From positions 1-64,000 of the forward strand of contig JAEKLQ010000045.1 in NCBI GenBank assembly GCA_019509785.1: a stretch of 64,000 bases of DNA, given 5' to 3'. Positions 8,646 through 18,371 of this stretch are shown piece after piece (the first letter of the stretch is position 1; each line of letters starts with the position of its first letter). The DNA comes from Fibrobacterota bacterium (GTDB taxonomy: Bacteria; Fibrobacterota; Fibrobacteria; UBA11236). The notes beneath the pieces are model-generated. The model ran no database searches and had not been told where the DNA came from. It worked only from the letters and a program-made list of their open reading frames with translations. Made by a program: the position numbers and the translations under genes.

Positions 8646-10129
8646 ATGCGGAAAATCACTGATGTAGCAGCCGACCTTGGACTCTCCCCCGATGAGTATG
8701 ACGTTTTCGGATCCTGGGGGGCCAAGCTGACACCCGCTTCGGCATTCAGTGAAGATCCCATCCCCCCGACTTCCCGGCTGGTTCTGGTCTCGGCGATAAA
8801 CCCCACCCCCGCCGGCGAAGGCAAAACCACGGTGACCATCGGCCTGACCCAGGCGGCGCGTAAACTCGGTTTCCGCGCCGCGGCCGCATTAAGGCAACCT
8901 TCGCAGGGACCGGTATTCGGGGTCAAGGGCGGGGGTACGGGCGGGGGCCAGGCGACCTTGGTGCCGCTGGAGCGGATCAATCTCCATTTTACCGGCGACA
9001 TCCACGCCGTAACAGCCGCGCATAATCTCCTCGCCGCCCTGGCCGATAACGACTGCTATTTCGGAGGGGAGAAATTGGATCCCCGCCAAATCACCTGGCG
9101 GCGCTCGATGGACATGAACGAACGGTTCTCGTAGGCCAAGGCCCGGGAGGGGTGGTGCGGGCCAAGGATTTACAGGCCGAAGGATCCATGGCTGCGCTGC
9201 TTCGCGATGCCTTGTTGCCGAATATCGCCCAGACCATCGAAGGCGCGCCGGTGCTGGTGCACGGCGGCCCCTTCGGGAACATCGCCCATGGTTGCAATAG
9301 CGTCGTCGCCACCAAGGCCGCCTTGCGCCACTCGGATCTGGTCTTCACCGAAGGCGGTTTCGGTTTCGATCTGGGCGCGGAAAAATTCCTCAATATCAAA
9401 TGCCGCTCCGCCGGCATCTGGCCCAATACTGTCGTTCTGGTAGCGACCGTGCGGGCCCTGAAAATGCATGGCGGCGCCACCCTCGCGGAGATGGCGAACA
9501 GGAATCCCGAGGCACTGGAACGGGGCATGGCCAATCTCGATAAGCATATCGAAAGCGTGCGCGCTTTCGGCCTGGAGCCTACCATCGCCTTGAACATCCG
9601 CCACGATGATCCTTCCGGCGAAGCGGAGCGGGTCATCCACATGCTCAAGGAAAGGGGAGTGGATGGCGGATTCGCCGACGTCTACTCCAAAGGCGGCGCG
9701 GGCGCGCTCGAGTTGGCGGAAAAAGTGGCCGATAAGGCGCGGACCAAGCAGCCCCGCCCGAAATTCCTGTATGAGGATTCCGACACGCCGGAACAGAAGA
9801 TCGAGAAAGTCGCCCGCACGGTATACGGGGCCAAGGGAGTGGAGTTTTCCACCACCGCCAAATCGCAATTGGCCAAGGCGGTCGCCCTCGGCTACGGGAG
9901 CTTCCCCGTGTGCATGGCCAAAACCCATTTGTCGCTCTCGGATGATCCGAAGAAGATTTGCCGTCCCCGCGATTTCACGGTTAACGTAAGGGAAGTCCGC
10001 ATCTCCGCGGGCGCGGGATTCCTGGTCTGCCTAACCGGCGAAATCATGACCATGCCGGGATTGCCCAAGGAGCCGCATTCCCGCGATATCGATTTGACCG
10101 CGGACGGGGAAATCGTCGGGGTGAAGTAA
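8646..10129 (+). pseudogene. fhs: Formate-tetrahydrofolate ligase, broken by an internal deletion and frameshift
   Basis: The enzyme makes 10-formyl-tetrahydrofolate from formate, ATP and tetrahydrofolate. The first part (8646-9134) carries the nucleotide-binding PTPAGEGKTT, the FGVKGG loop and LDPRQITWRRSMDMNE, then stops at TAG. The second part (to 10129) resumes in another frame with RAKDLQAEGSMAALL and continues to the normal C-terminus (VHGGPFGNIAHGCNS, TEGGFGFDLGAEKF, KTHLSLSDDP). Compared with the usual length of about 557 residues, some 55-65 residues are missing at 9115-9135, including the block that normally reads FDITAASEVMA. The join looks like MDMN fused to the later ERFSR, plus one lost base. 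As written it cannot make an active enzyme. Confidence 0.85.
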
Positions 10130-10181
10130 GAGCGCCTCGCGGATAAAAGGGCCTCGCGGCGCCTTTCGGTGCGATAGGGGC

Positions 10182-10868
10182 CTAGGCCGCGGGGGCCAAG
10201 GCCTTGCGGATGCGGTCGACGATGATGGCAACCTGGCCTTCGAAGGTTAACCCGGAGGTATCGATTTCCTCGGCATCCCAAGCCTTGGTCAAGGGGCTAT
10301 GCGCCCGGCCCGAATCCTTCTCGTCGCGCTCGGAAAGATTTTTGAGGACATCGTGGTAATCGGCCGGGTGGCCAAGGGTTTGCAACTCCAGCACCCGGCG
10401 TTTTGCGCGCACTTCCGGGCTGGCGGAAAGGAAGAATTTGAAGCGGGCATCCGGGAAAACCACGGTGGCCATGTCGCGCCCTTCGACCACGGCGCTCTGG
10501 CGCATTCCGATGCGGCGCTGTACGGGTACCAGGGTTTCCCTTATGGCGGGGATGCGGGCATAATCCGAAACAGCCGCGTTGACCGGTGCGGTGCGGATTT
10601 CCTGGCTTAGGTCGCGGCCGTCAACCGTAAGGTTTCCGGAGGCATCCGCGCGCCAATCCAGCCCCGTCACCCAGTCGTTTATTTCGGATACCTGCGACGG
10701 CTTCAATCCCCGCTCCAGGCAGAGGTAGGTCACGGCCCGGTACATGGCCCCGGTATCCAGATGGAGGATTCCCAGACGTTGGGCGACGGTCCGCGCGGTG
10801 CTGCTTTTGCCGGAACCGCTGACGCCATCAATGGCGACGATGTAATGATTCGGGGGAGGATTTTGCAT
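10182..10868 (-). CDS. cmk: Cytidylate kinase
   Basis: The 228-residue protein phosphorylates CMP and dCMP with ATP in the cytoplasm. The P-loop GVSGSGKSS is at residues 15-23, followed by LDTGAMYRAVT, the DGRDLSQEIR substrate loop, and VVEGRDMATVVFPDA, all diagnostic for Cmk. RDEKDSGRAHSPL near the C-terminus matches the lid and arginine region. Length is normal. The gene converges on fhs, with about 50 bases between them, and stands in the same orientation as rpsA, its usual neighbour in other genomes. Confidence 0.95.
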   Translation of the reverse strand: MQNPPPNHYIVAIDGVSGSGKSSTARTVAQRLGILHLDTGAMYRAVTYLCLERGLKPSQVSEINDWVTGLDWRADASGNLTVDGRDLSQEIRTAPVNAAVSDYARIPAIRETLVPVQRRIGMRQSAVVEGRDMATVVFPDARFKFFLSASPEVRAKRRVLELQTLGHPADYHDVLKNLSERDEKDSGRAHSPLTKAWDAEEIDTSGLTFEGQVAIIVDRIRKALAPAA

Positions 10869-10983
10869 GAGGACTCTTCCGCAAAGCTAAGAAATGGGCC
10901 GGCCTATGGCATGGCGCCATCCGGCTGCGATATAATCCGGGGGAACCCGGACCGTATCGGAATCCGGATCGGAAACCAAAGCA

Positions 10984-11772
10984 TTGGCCCTATCCTATCC
11001 CAGCCCGCTCGCATTCGCCCTTCGCATTTTTGCCGCGGGCCTCGCCATTGTGGCCAGCCTGGGCCTGTCTTGCGATCGCAACCGCGAGCCTCCCAGCTTG
11101 CCCTCCCCTATCCTAACCGAAATCAATCTCCGGATCGCCGATCCCGAACAAGGCATAGCGGAAGCCTCCCTGGACTGGTCCGACCCCGGGGGACAAGCGA
11201 CTTATTTCGAAGTCTACCAAAGCCTCTCCCTTGATTCGCTGGCGCGGGGATTATCGGGACCGCCCGTGGCCAAGACCGATTCCCCGGCCACGGTCCTGAG
11301 ACTGCCCACGGATCGGATACGCCCCTTCACGGTCTATTACGCTGTGCGGGCGGTACACGTAGAGGTGACCGGCCAAAAGGTGGCTTCGGATACCTTGCTC
11401 CCCGATTCCCTCACGGTGTCGCCCTCGTTAAGCATCATCGCCCCCGGGGCCGGGACCTATCAAACCGGACGCGTGCTCAACATCCGGGTCCAGAGCCAAT
11501 CCGATCCCGGCGTGACCTTGCGCCTGGCCTATTTCGAAAAAGACAGCAATGGCTGGGTCCAGAGGGCGGATACCTGTTTGCCTATGAACGCTTGCGGAGT
11601 TCCGGTTTTCGGCCATGCCGTGGAGGAAGAATCCCTGGTGCTCGCGCAGGGGGAAGCGAATGACACGATCCCCGCCTTGTTCTGCGTGATCGGGACGGAA
11701 AGCTTCCAGAGTCAACGTACGGGCTTGGCGCAATCCTTGGATTGCAACCGCTTCTTCCGGACCGGCCCATGA
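10984..11772 (+). CDS. Lipoprotein translationally coupled to the PorU-like protease
   Basis: The TTG at 10984 starts a signal peptide ending in a lipobox (LGLSC-D), so the protein is likely anchored in a membrane after processing. Residues 40-140 resemble a fibronectin-type-III fold (ILTEINLRIADPEQGIAEASLDW at the start, TVYYAVRAVHVEV at the end). The C-terminal 120 residues contain three cysteines and end in a short basic tail. The stop overlaps the ATG of the next gene (ATGA at 11769-11772), which argues for coupled synthesis and a role with the PorU-like protein. I know of no named family for it. Confidence 0.65.
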   Translation: MALSYPSPLAFALRIFAAGLAIVASLGLSCDRNREPPSLPSPILTEINLRIADPEQGIAEASLDWSDPGGQATYFEVYQSLSLDSLARGLSGPPVAKTDSPATVLRLPTDRIRPFTVYYAVRAVHVEVTGQKVASDTLLPDSLTVSPSLSIIAPGAGTYQTGRVLNIRVQSQSDPGVTLRLAYFEKDSNGWVQRADTCLPMNACGVPVFGHAVEEESLVLAQGEANDTIPALFCVIGTESFQSQRTGLAQSLDCNRFFRTGP

Positions 11773-14700
11773 GAGGAATCGATTTGCGGTCTTCCCTATG
11801 CTTGGCCCTGATCTTGGCCTGCGCTGTTTGCCTGCCTCTAGCGGCCCGGTCGGCACAAGCGACTCCGCTTCCCATCCCGGCCGATCCGGAGTGGGTGCTT
11901 GAATCCGCGGACGCTTCGGGATTGCGGTTATCGTGGAACGATGCGCATCCGGGCTCCCGCGGAGGCCCGCGGGTACTGGCCTTGGCGGTACCGCCCGGGG
12001 ATGCAGCGACCGCGACGGTGGAATGGTCCTCTTCGCCCGGAGGTAACGTAGCGGTTACCCAGGCTTCCCGCTTCCGCGACCTCGCCTTATGCGCCCTGAC
12101 CTGGGATCCGGGCGCCTCGGACGGCAGGCCCGTGAAAGCGCGCATCCGCGTGGCTTTCGCGCCGCGATCAGGAACGGCCCCCTGGCGAACCGTTTTCGCT
12201 CCGACGGAAAACTCCCCCGGCGAAGCCCATCTGAAAGGTTGGTTGGCCAACTACGCCCAGTCCCGGAATTTCCGGAGCGCCCCGGCCCTGTCCTTGGCCA
12301 AGGCCAGCGCGGATGGGCCCAGTTCCGGCGCCTCCCTGCCGGCACGGAGGGTGATCCTGAAAACCACCGGCGAGAACATCGAATACGTCCCTTATGAAAC
12401 CTTGCTGTCGGCCGGGGTTCCCTTGGAGTCGATCGATCCGCGCTATATGCGGCTCTTCCAGGATGGCCGCGAAGTTCCCATGTACATCTCCGGCGAATTG
12501 GACGGGCACTGGAACCCCGGGGATTACATCGAATTCATCGGCAAGCGCCCGGCGGGAACCAATAGCTACAACTCCTTTTACGCTTCCCACGCGGTCTTCA
12601 TCCTGGTCTGGGACGGCGGGCGGCCCGGATTGCGGGCGCCGGCCGTGCCCGTGGCATCCCGCACTGGGGGCATAGTGCCCAGCTTTCCCGCTAACGCCAA
12701 GGCCGCCCCGCCCTTCTCCGCCCACGTGCATCTGGAAAAGGATCTGGAAGTGCTCCGCATCGGCAGCACCTCGGCCGAAGAAATCATCGACCTGGGATCG
12801 CGGGTGCAGGAACAGGAGCTGACCGATTTCTGGATGTGGCAGCGCTTGGGGGTCGAAAAAGATCAGGCCCAGCTGGACCTGGATCTCCCCTACGCCCCGG
12901 CGCCGGCAACCTTGAACGGCAAGAAAGGATCGGGCGCCCTTCGCCTGACCATCAACCTGAAAGGCATCACCAATAATCCCAACGCCAATCCGGATCATCA
13001 TCTCAAGTTCCTGCTCAACGGCAACGACATCTCCTTGGTGGAGGGGCTGAACCACGATGCCATCTGGGAAGGCCAGGAATCCTATACGTGGGTTTCGCCG
13101 CTCCTGGACGCATCCATATTGAAGGCGGGCAAGAACGCCCTGGTGATCCAGAAGGTCAACGATCTCAAGACCGGCGACGGCCAGTTGGTGGAGGTCCAGG
13201 ATGCCTACGTGAATTTCGTCGAGTTGGATTTCCCTGCCGATTACGCGTCCGTGGGCGGGACGCTCGCTTTCGCCAACGCGTTCCCCGATAGCACCGGATT
13301 GCGGCTGTTCGATCTGAGAAGCTTCCCTGAGTCGGAGTTGAGCCTTTGGGATAAGCAAGGGCGAAAGCTGACCAACTTCCTCGTGACCCAGTCTGGCGCG
13401 GCCTGGAACGCCACCTTCCTGGACACCTTGACCGGGCGTACCGACTACCTGGCATGCGCCGCCTCTAAACGGGAAAGGCCGGAGGTAAGCCAGGATACCC
13501 TGGACGATCTGCTGGACAAGAACCAGGGGGCGGATTACCTGGTCATCACCCAGGGCGAATTGCTGGGCCCGGCCCTGGATTCCCTCACCGCCTTCCGGCA
13601 TAAGCAGGGACTGCGGACGCGGGTGGTACAGGCCCGCCATATCTACCAGGCTTTCGGGGACGGGTCCATGGATCCCGCGGCCATCCGCCGTTTCGTGGCC
13701 TACGCCTATTCCAATTGGGCCAGGCCCGCTCCCACCTACCTGGTCCTGGTGGGGGATGCGTCCATCGGCTTCGAGAAATCCGGCAGCACCATCGTTCCCT
13801 TCCATCCGGTGAACATCCGCGGCTGGGGCGTAGCCGCCAACGACGACTACTTCGCCAAGGTGTCCGGCGACGACGATATCGCCGATCTTTACGTGGGCCG
13901 CATTCCCGCCGCCGACCGCCAGCAGCTCTCGGACATCGTCCATAAGACCCTGTTGGCCGAAACTTCCCGGCCCATGGGGCATTGGAACAACAAGGCCCTT
14001 TTGATTTCCGGATTCGAATCGTCCTTCATGGCGCAGAACCAGGTTTTGCAGCAACTGGCCGTGGCCGATGATCGCCAATACTCCCGCATCGATCTCTTCC
14101 CGGGCTCGCCCCTTTACCGCAAGTCCCTGCCGGAGTTCTTCAACCAGATGGACTCCGCTTTCACCTTGGTGAGCTTCGTCGGCCATGGGGGCGGATCGAT
14201 CTGGTCGGATGCCGGCGTCCTGACTTTGAAAGATCTTGATGGCGGGAAGCTGAAGGGCGAGTTCCCCATCCCGCTGGTCGCGTCGATCACTTGCCTCACG
14301 GGTTTCTTCGAGGATTTGTCGGCCCGCTCCCTGGGCGAAGAGATGTTGCGCCTGCCCCAGGGCGGGGCCGCGGGTTTCTACGGGGCCTCGGGTTATATCT
14401 CCAGCGTGGCGGGCGAAGCCTTGTCCTCGGAAGTCTTGCGGGCGGCGGCCTCCAACGCTTACGCCGTCAACGGGGCCATCATCGGCCAGGCCGAGACCAT
14501 GGTCAAGCTCCGCACCGGCGACGCCTTTCTGCCCATCCTGGCGGAGTTCAACCTGCTGGGGGATCCTGCCTTCGGAGCCTCCTTCCCCCGCCGCGAAGGC
14601 TCCTTGGCCCTCGATCCGCAAGTGCTCGCCCAGGGTTCGTCCCTGGGATACAAGGCCACCGGCTTGGCGATCACCCAGGGTAACGCACAAGTTACCGTGG

Positions 14701-16574
14701 ACCTCGATGATTCCGCGGAAAGCGCGGCCTCAGCCTCCGTATCAGGTTCCTCCCTGGCAGGAACGCGAACGTTCCCGGCCGCCGTTCCGCCCATTCAAAA
14801 CGGGAAGGTCATCGCGCATTATTGGGATGACAAGACTTCCCGGGTGGTTTCGGCGCCATTCAGCAGCTTGGACTGGTTGCTCGATTCGATCGCCATCGAT
14901 CCCGCCAACGCGGCGCCGGGGGACTCGGTGCTCATCCTGGCCCGGCTCTCCACGGCCTATTCCCATATCGCCTTCGCGGGCGGAGTGGTTTCCTGGGCGG
15001 TGGGCGGCGAGACCGCTCCGCTGTTCCCGGTGGACAACCAGGTGGGCATGGCCACCCAGGACGGTTCGCATCTGGTTTCGGTCGCGAAGGTGAAGGTGGA
15101 CGTTCCCGCCGCCGATATGGCGGGACCCAAACTCCACGTCGCCTTCCGGTTGCTGGTGAATCGCCTGGACGGGCAAGGCCAGGCCTTAGGTCCCATCCCC
15201 AATCTCAGCTCCCGCACCTATGCCTTACCCTTGTCCGATGTCCCCCGTTTGGAGCTGCCGGCGCAAGCCTTCGGCCTTCCGGTGCAGGACGAACTGGGGG
15301 TTTGGGTGCGCGTCCACAACCGCGGGTACGGGATCGCGCAAGGGTTCCATGTGGCCTTGACGCGCGATGCCGCGGGGACGGAACCGGTGATCGATACGCT
15401 TGCTTATACGAAATCCATGGGGCTGGGCGGATTGGACTCGGTCTTCTTCCCCCTGGCCGATTCCATGGTTAAAGGAAAGCGCCTTCGCGCCGTGCTCATC
15501 CCCGACAAGGAAGGCGATGCCGCGCAGAACGGCCTATCCCAGGATACCGTCTTCAATGTGCTAACCGCCGCGCTCGGCTCCCGCGCGGATACCTTGCGTC
15601 TGGATTCCCTCGGCCGTTGCCTCGCCTTGTCGGCCGGGTTATCCAAGCCCCGCCGCGCCTTCGCCTGGCCCTTCGCGGTGGCCTCCCTGCCCGCCCATCT
15701 CGCGCCGGCGCAGGGTAACCTTCCCGTTACTGCCTGGCGCATCGATGCGGCCGACTTCGCCGGCGCCGGCTTCGTCCTGGCGGTGCCCGGAGCTTCGGCC
15801 GCGAAGCTATCCGCCGCGCCGACGGCCCGCGTCGCCTGGCATTACCGATCACCCGGTGGCCGAACCTGGTTGAAGCTGGACAGCGTCGCGGGACCGCCGG
15901 GGGCCTGGTCGGGCTTTCGGGGCGGCGATTACGCGCTTCTCCTAAATAATGACGCCACCCCGCCCTTGATCCAGTTCAGCGGCCGGGGACAGGCATTGTT
16001 GGATGACGACTACGTTCCGCTCACGACGGCAATCGACGTGGTTTTGCGGGACGGGGAGGGAATCGACCTTTCCCTGCATCCGCCGATCCTGGCCAGCCGC
16101 CAACAGCCGCTCGATTCGGCCAACCATGCCATCGAAAGCGGGGACCGCTTCCCCACCCTGGCGCGCCTGAGTTTCATGCCCGCGCGCCGCGCTGAACAGG
16201 ATTCTCTCACCATCACCGCCCGCGATGTCTCCGGCAACCTTTCCACCCGCACCCTGGCCTACCGCATGGGCGATAAGTTGGCCATCCGCGATTTAGGCAG
16301 CTACCCTAATCCCTTCGCCGATACAGCCGTGTTCGTATATAGCTTGACCGATTACTGCGATAAGGTGGACTTGCGCATCTACTCGCGCGCCGGCCGGCCC
16401 GTGCGCAGCCTGTCGCAACGCAACGTGGTCGGATACCAGGAAGTGGCGTGGGACGGCCATGCCGACAATGGCGGCGAAGTGGCCAACGGCCTGTACTTCC
16501 TGAAGGTGACCGCGAAGGCGGGCTCCAAGGAATCGACGCGGCTGTATAAGCTCTTCAAGAAAAAGCGTAAGTAG
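11769..16574 (+). CDS. porU: PorU-like gingipain-family (C25) protease of the type IX secretion system
   Basis: The start at 11769 gives a clean signal peptide (LCLALILACAVCLPLAARSAQA); the open frame extends nine codons further upstream. The 1,601-residue protein has an N-terminal beta-rich region, a C25 peptidase domain (about 580-930) with the catalytic pair His806 (FVGHGG) and Cys842 (ASITCLTGFF), long beta-sandwich modules, and a FlgD-Ig-like C-terminal domain opening YPNPFADTAVFVYSL and ending LKVTAKAGSKEST. PorU is the cell-surface sortase that cleaves C-terminal signals of type IX cargo and attaches them to surface glycolipid. The GH5 enzyme at 37863 carries a matching C-terminal domain. 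Three copies of GGTAAC-N6-GTTACC lie in this gene. It could instead be a secreted C25 protease of other function. Confidence 0.75.
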   Translation: MRGIDLRSSLCLALILACAVCLPLAARSAQATPLPIPADPEWVLESADASGLRLSWNDAHPGSRGGPRVLALAVPPGDAATATVEWSSSPGGNVAVTQASRFRDLALCALTWDPGASDGRPVKARIRVAFAPRSGTAPWRTVFAPTENSPGEAHLKGWLANYAQSRNFRSAPALSLAKASADGPSSGASLPARRVILKTTGENIEYVPYETLLSAGVPLESIDPRYMRLFQDGREVPMYISGELDGHWNPGDYIEFIGKRPAGTNSYNSFYASHAVFILVWDGGRPGLRAPAVPVASRTGGIVPSFPANAKAAPPFSAHVHLEKDLEVLRIGSTSAEEIIDLGSRVQEQELTDFWMWQRLGVEKDQAQLDLDLPYAPAPATLNGKKGSGALRLTINLKGITNNPNANPDHHLKFLLNGNDISLVEGLNHDAIWEGQESYTWVSPLLDASILKAGKNALVIQKVNDLKTGDGQLVEVQDAYVNFVELDFPADYASVGGTLAFANAFPDSTGLRLFDLRSFPESELSLWDKQGRKLTNFLVTQSGAAWNATFLDTLTGRTDYLACAASKRERPEVSQDTLDDLLDKNQGADYLVITQGELLGPALDSLTAFRHKQGLRTRVVQARHIYQAFGDGSMDPAAIRRFVAYAYSNWARPAPTYLVLVGDASIGFEKSGSTIVPFHPVNIRGWGVAANDDYFAKVSGDDDIADLYVGRIPAADRQQLSDIVHKTLLAETSRPMGHWNNKALLISGFESSFMAQNQVLQQLAVADDRQYSRIDLFPGSPLYRKSLPEFFNQMDSAFTLVSFVGHGGGSIWSDAGVLTLKDLDGGKLKGEFPIPLVASITCLTGFFEDLSARSLGEEMLRLPQGGAAGFYGASGYISSVAGEALSSEVLRAAASNAYAVNGAIIGQAETMVKLRTGDAFLPILAEFNLLGDPAFGASFPRREGSLALDPQVLAQGSSLGYKATGLAITQGNAQVTVDLDDSAESAASASVSGSSLAGTRTFPAAVPPIQNGKVIAHYWDDKTSRVVSAPFSSLDWLLDSIAIDPANAAPGDSVLILARLSTAYSHIAFAGGVVSWAVGGETAPLFPVDNQVGMATQDGSHLVSVAKVKVDVPAADMAGPKLHVAFRLLVNRLDGQGQALGPIPNLSSRTYALPLSDVPRLELPAQAFGLPVQDELGVWVRVHNRGYGIAQGFHVALTRDAAGTEPVIDTLAYTKSMGLGGLDSVFFPLADSMVKGKRLRAVLIPDKEGDAAQNGLSQDTVFNVLTAALGSRADTLRLDSLGRCLALSAGLSKPRRAFAWPFAVASLPAHLAPAQGNLPVTAWRIDAADFAGAGFVLAVPGASAAKLSAAPTARVAWHYRSPGGRTWLKLDSVAGPPGAWSGFRGGDYALLLNNDATPPLIQFSGRGQALLDDDYVPLTTAIDVVLRDGEGIDLSLHPPILASRQQPLDSANHAIESGDRFPTLARLSFMPARRAEQDSLTITARDVSGNLSTRTLAYRMGDKLAIRDLGSYPNPFADTAVFVYSLTDYCDKVDLRIYSRAGRPVRSLSQRNVVGYQEVAWDGHADNGGEVANGLYFLKVTAKAGSKESTRLYKLFKKKRK
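12042..12059. repeat. GGTAAC-N6-GTTACC motif, copy 2 (perfect)
   Basis: GGTAAC, GTAGCG, GTTACC in the PorU-like gene, in frame as Gly-Asn-Val-Ala-Val-Thr. Confidence 0.6.
14679..14696. repeat. GGTAAC-N6-GTTACC motif, copy 3 (perfect)
   Basis: GGTAAC, GCACAA, GTTACC in the PorU-like gene, just after the peptidase domain, in frame as Gly-Asn-Ala-Gln-Val-Thr. Confidence 0.6.
15714..15731. repeat. GGTAAC-N6-GTTACC motif, copy 4 (one mismatch)
   Basis: GGTAAC, CTTCCC, GTTACT in the PorU-like gene, in frame as Gly-Asn-Leu-Pro-Val-Thr. Confidence 0.55.
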
Positions 16575-16611
16575 ACCCCGCCGGATTTTATTTTCCGGTT
16601 AGGTTTTCCCT

Positions 16612-17508
16612 ATGCCCTCCGGACTCGTCTTCCCCGAAGCCTTCCTCGACCACGTGATCGATCCCGGGCATCCCGAATCGCCCGGGCGCCTGCGCGCGGT
16701 CGCCGAACGCATCCGCCTTTCCGGCCTGGGCTCGCACTTCGCCCGCATCGAACCCGTCGCCGACCCTTATCCCGCCATTGCCGCGGTCCATTCCCAAGCC
16801 CATATCCGAGGGGTCCGCTCCCTGGCCGTCACCGGGGATACCGCCGCGCGCGCGGCGGCCGGGGCCTTGGCCGCCGTAGACGCTGTCTGCCGCGGGGAAT
16901 TGCGGAACGCCTTCTGCGCGGTAAGGCCGCCCGGGCATCATGCCCATGACGGCGGCGATGAAGAGGGCTTCTGCTATTACAACAACGTGGCCATCGCGGC
17001 CCGGCATGCGCAAGCGGCCCATGGCCTCGCGCGCATCTGCATCATCGATTGGGACTACCATCATGGCAATGCCACGGAGGAGTTCTTCTACAAGGATCCG
17101 TCGGTGCTGTTCTTCTCGACCCATCGCTGGGATGCTTATCCCGGGACGGGAGACCCGGCGCGCAAAGGATCCGGCGCGGGCTTGGGCTATACCCTGAACG
17201 TCGACCTGGGCGCGGGAGCGACGGACAAGGCCATGTTGGACGCATGGGACCGCAAGTTCCTGGCGAAGGCCGAGGCCTTCCGGCCCGAGTTGATCCTGAT
17301 CTCGGCCGGCTTCGATAGCCGCAAGGACGATTGGCTGGGGGATTTCCGCATCGGCGACGATACCTTCCGGCGTCTTACGCGGCTCGCCATGGGATTGGCC
17401 GATCTTTCCGCCCAGGGCCGCGTGGTGTCGCTGCTGGAAGGGGGATACAATCCGTCCGGCCTGGCCGACGCGGTGGCAGCCCATATGGAGACGCTGCTCG
17501 CGGATTGA
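16612..17508 (+). CDS. Histone-deacetylase-family zinc amidohydrolase
   Basis: The 298-residue protein has the HDAC/AcuC/acetylpolyamine-amidohydrolase fold. Diagnostic segments are HPESPGRL near residue 20, RPPGHHA (the paired histidines, about 109-110), the zinc-binding DWDYHHGNA (ligands Asp148 and His150), SAGFD (third ligand) and the closing LEGGY. Bacterial members deacetylate acetyl-CoA synthetase, polyamines or other N-acetyl groups; the substrate cannot be read from sequence. The gene starts 37 bases after the PorU-like gene and precedes rsmI by about 50 bases, so it may be cotranscribed with both. Confidence 0.9.
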   Translation: MPSGLVFPEAFLDHVIDPGHPESPGRLRAVAERIRLSGLGSHFARIEPVADPYPAIAAVHSQAHIRGVRSLAVTGDTAARAAAGALAAVDAVCRGELRNAFCAVRPPGHHAHDGGDEEGFCYYNNVAIAARHAQAAHGLARICIIDWDYHHGNATEEFFYKDPSVLFFSTHRWDAYPGTGDPARKGSGAGLGYTLNVDLGAGATDKAMLDAWDRKFLAKAEAFRPELILISAGFDSRKDDWLGDFRIGDDTFRRLTRLAMGLADLSAQGRVVSLLEGGYNPSGLADAVAAHMETLLAD

Positions 17509-17558
17509 AACGCCGCGAACGCGGCCAAGCAAGCGGGATTCTAGTATCTTTCGCTGCG

Positions 17559-18371
17559 ATGTCCCGCGATACAGATGCGTCCGGAGAAGATTCCGTAGCA
17601 GAGTCCCGAGAAGAAGGCGTTACGGAAACGGCGCCGGAATACGAAAAACCCGATCCGTTTTCCGCTCCCGAGCCCGGCCTTTACCTGGTGGCCACGCCCA
17701 TCGGCAACCTCGAGGATATGACCTTCCGCGCGGTGCGCATCCTGAAATCCTCCGACCTGATCCTTGCCGAGGACACGCGTCATTCCCGCATCTTGCTGCA
17801 GCATTACGGCATCGCAAGGCCCGTGGAGAGCTATAACGATTTCAACAAGGAGAAACGCACGCCCGCCTTCCTGGAGCGCCTCAAGGGCGGGGAACGTTTG
17901 GCGCTCATTTGCGACGCAGGCACGCCCGGCATCGCCGATCCCGCTTTCAACCTGGTGAAGGCGGCCCTGGCGGAAGGCATACGCGTGTACCCAATACCAG
18001 GGCCCTGCGCCATGATAGCCGCCTTGACCGCTTCCGGCCTGCCTACCGATCGCTTCGCCTTCGAGAACTTCCCGCCCAAGAAATCGGCCGCGCGCCTCCG
18101 TAAGCTGGAAGAGCTGAAAGCCCGCTGGGGATCCGAGGAGCAGCATGCGCCGACCTTGGCCTTTTACGTCTCCCCGCACAACATCCGCCAATTCCTTGAA
18201 GAGATCGCGGAAGTGTTCGGCCCTGAGCATCCGGTCGTGATCGCTCGCGAGCTGACCAAGAAGTTCGAGGAGTTCCGCTCCGGTACGGCGACGGAATTGC
18301 GCGAATGGTACCGGGAGCGCTCGCCGCGGGGCGAGTACGTTTTGCTTTTGCATCCGCAAGGCAAAGGCTGA
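17559..18371 (+). CDS. rsmI: 16S rRNA (cytidine-1402-2'-O)-methyltransferase RsmI
   Basis: The conserved core begins at LYLVATPIGNLEDMTFRA and contains AEDTRHSRILLQHYGI, LICDAGTPGIADP and YPIPGPCAMIAALTASGL, all characteristic of RsmI. It methylates the ribose of C1402 in the decoding centre using S-adenosylmethionine. The ATG at 17559 is chosen over an open frame reaching 17331, because the upstream part overlaps the HDAC-family gene in another frame. Even so there is a charged extension of about 38 residues before the core. Its stop overlaps the ATG of lnt (TGATG at 18369-18373), so the two are coupled. Confidence 0.93.
   Translation: MSRDTDASGEDSVAESREEGVTETAPEYEKPDPFSAPEPGLYLVATPIGNLEDMTFRAVRILKSSDLILAEDTRHSRILLQHYGIARPVESYNDFNKEKRTPAFLERLKGGERLALICDAGTPGIADPAFNLVKAALAEGIRVYPIPGPCAMIAALTASGLPTDRFAFENFPPKKSAARLRKLEELKARWGSEEQHAPTLAFYVSPHNIRQFLEEIAEVFGPEHPVVIARELTKKFEEFRSGTATELREWYRERSPRGEYVLLLHPQGKG

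Noticed and set aside
12168-14690. Open frame of 840 codons on the minus strand opposite the PorU-like gene.
   Set aside because: Low-complexity Gly/Gln/His/Arg composition and no homology-like motif; a third-position GC shadow.
17331-17558. Longer start for RsmI inside the HDAC-family gene.
   Set aside because: It would overlap the HDAC-family coding region in another frame by about 180 bases, and the encoded part is Arg/Gly-rich shadow sequence.
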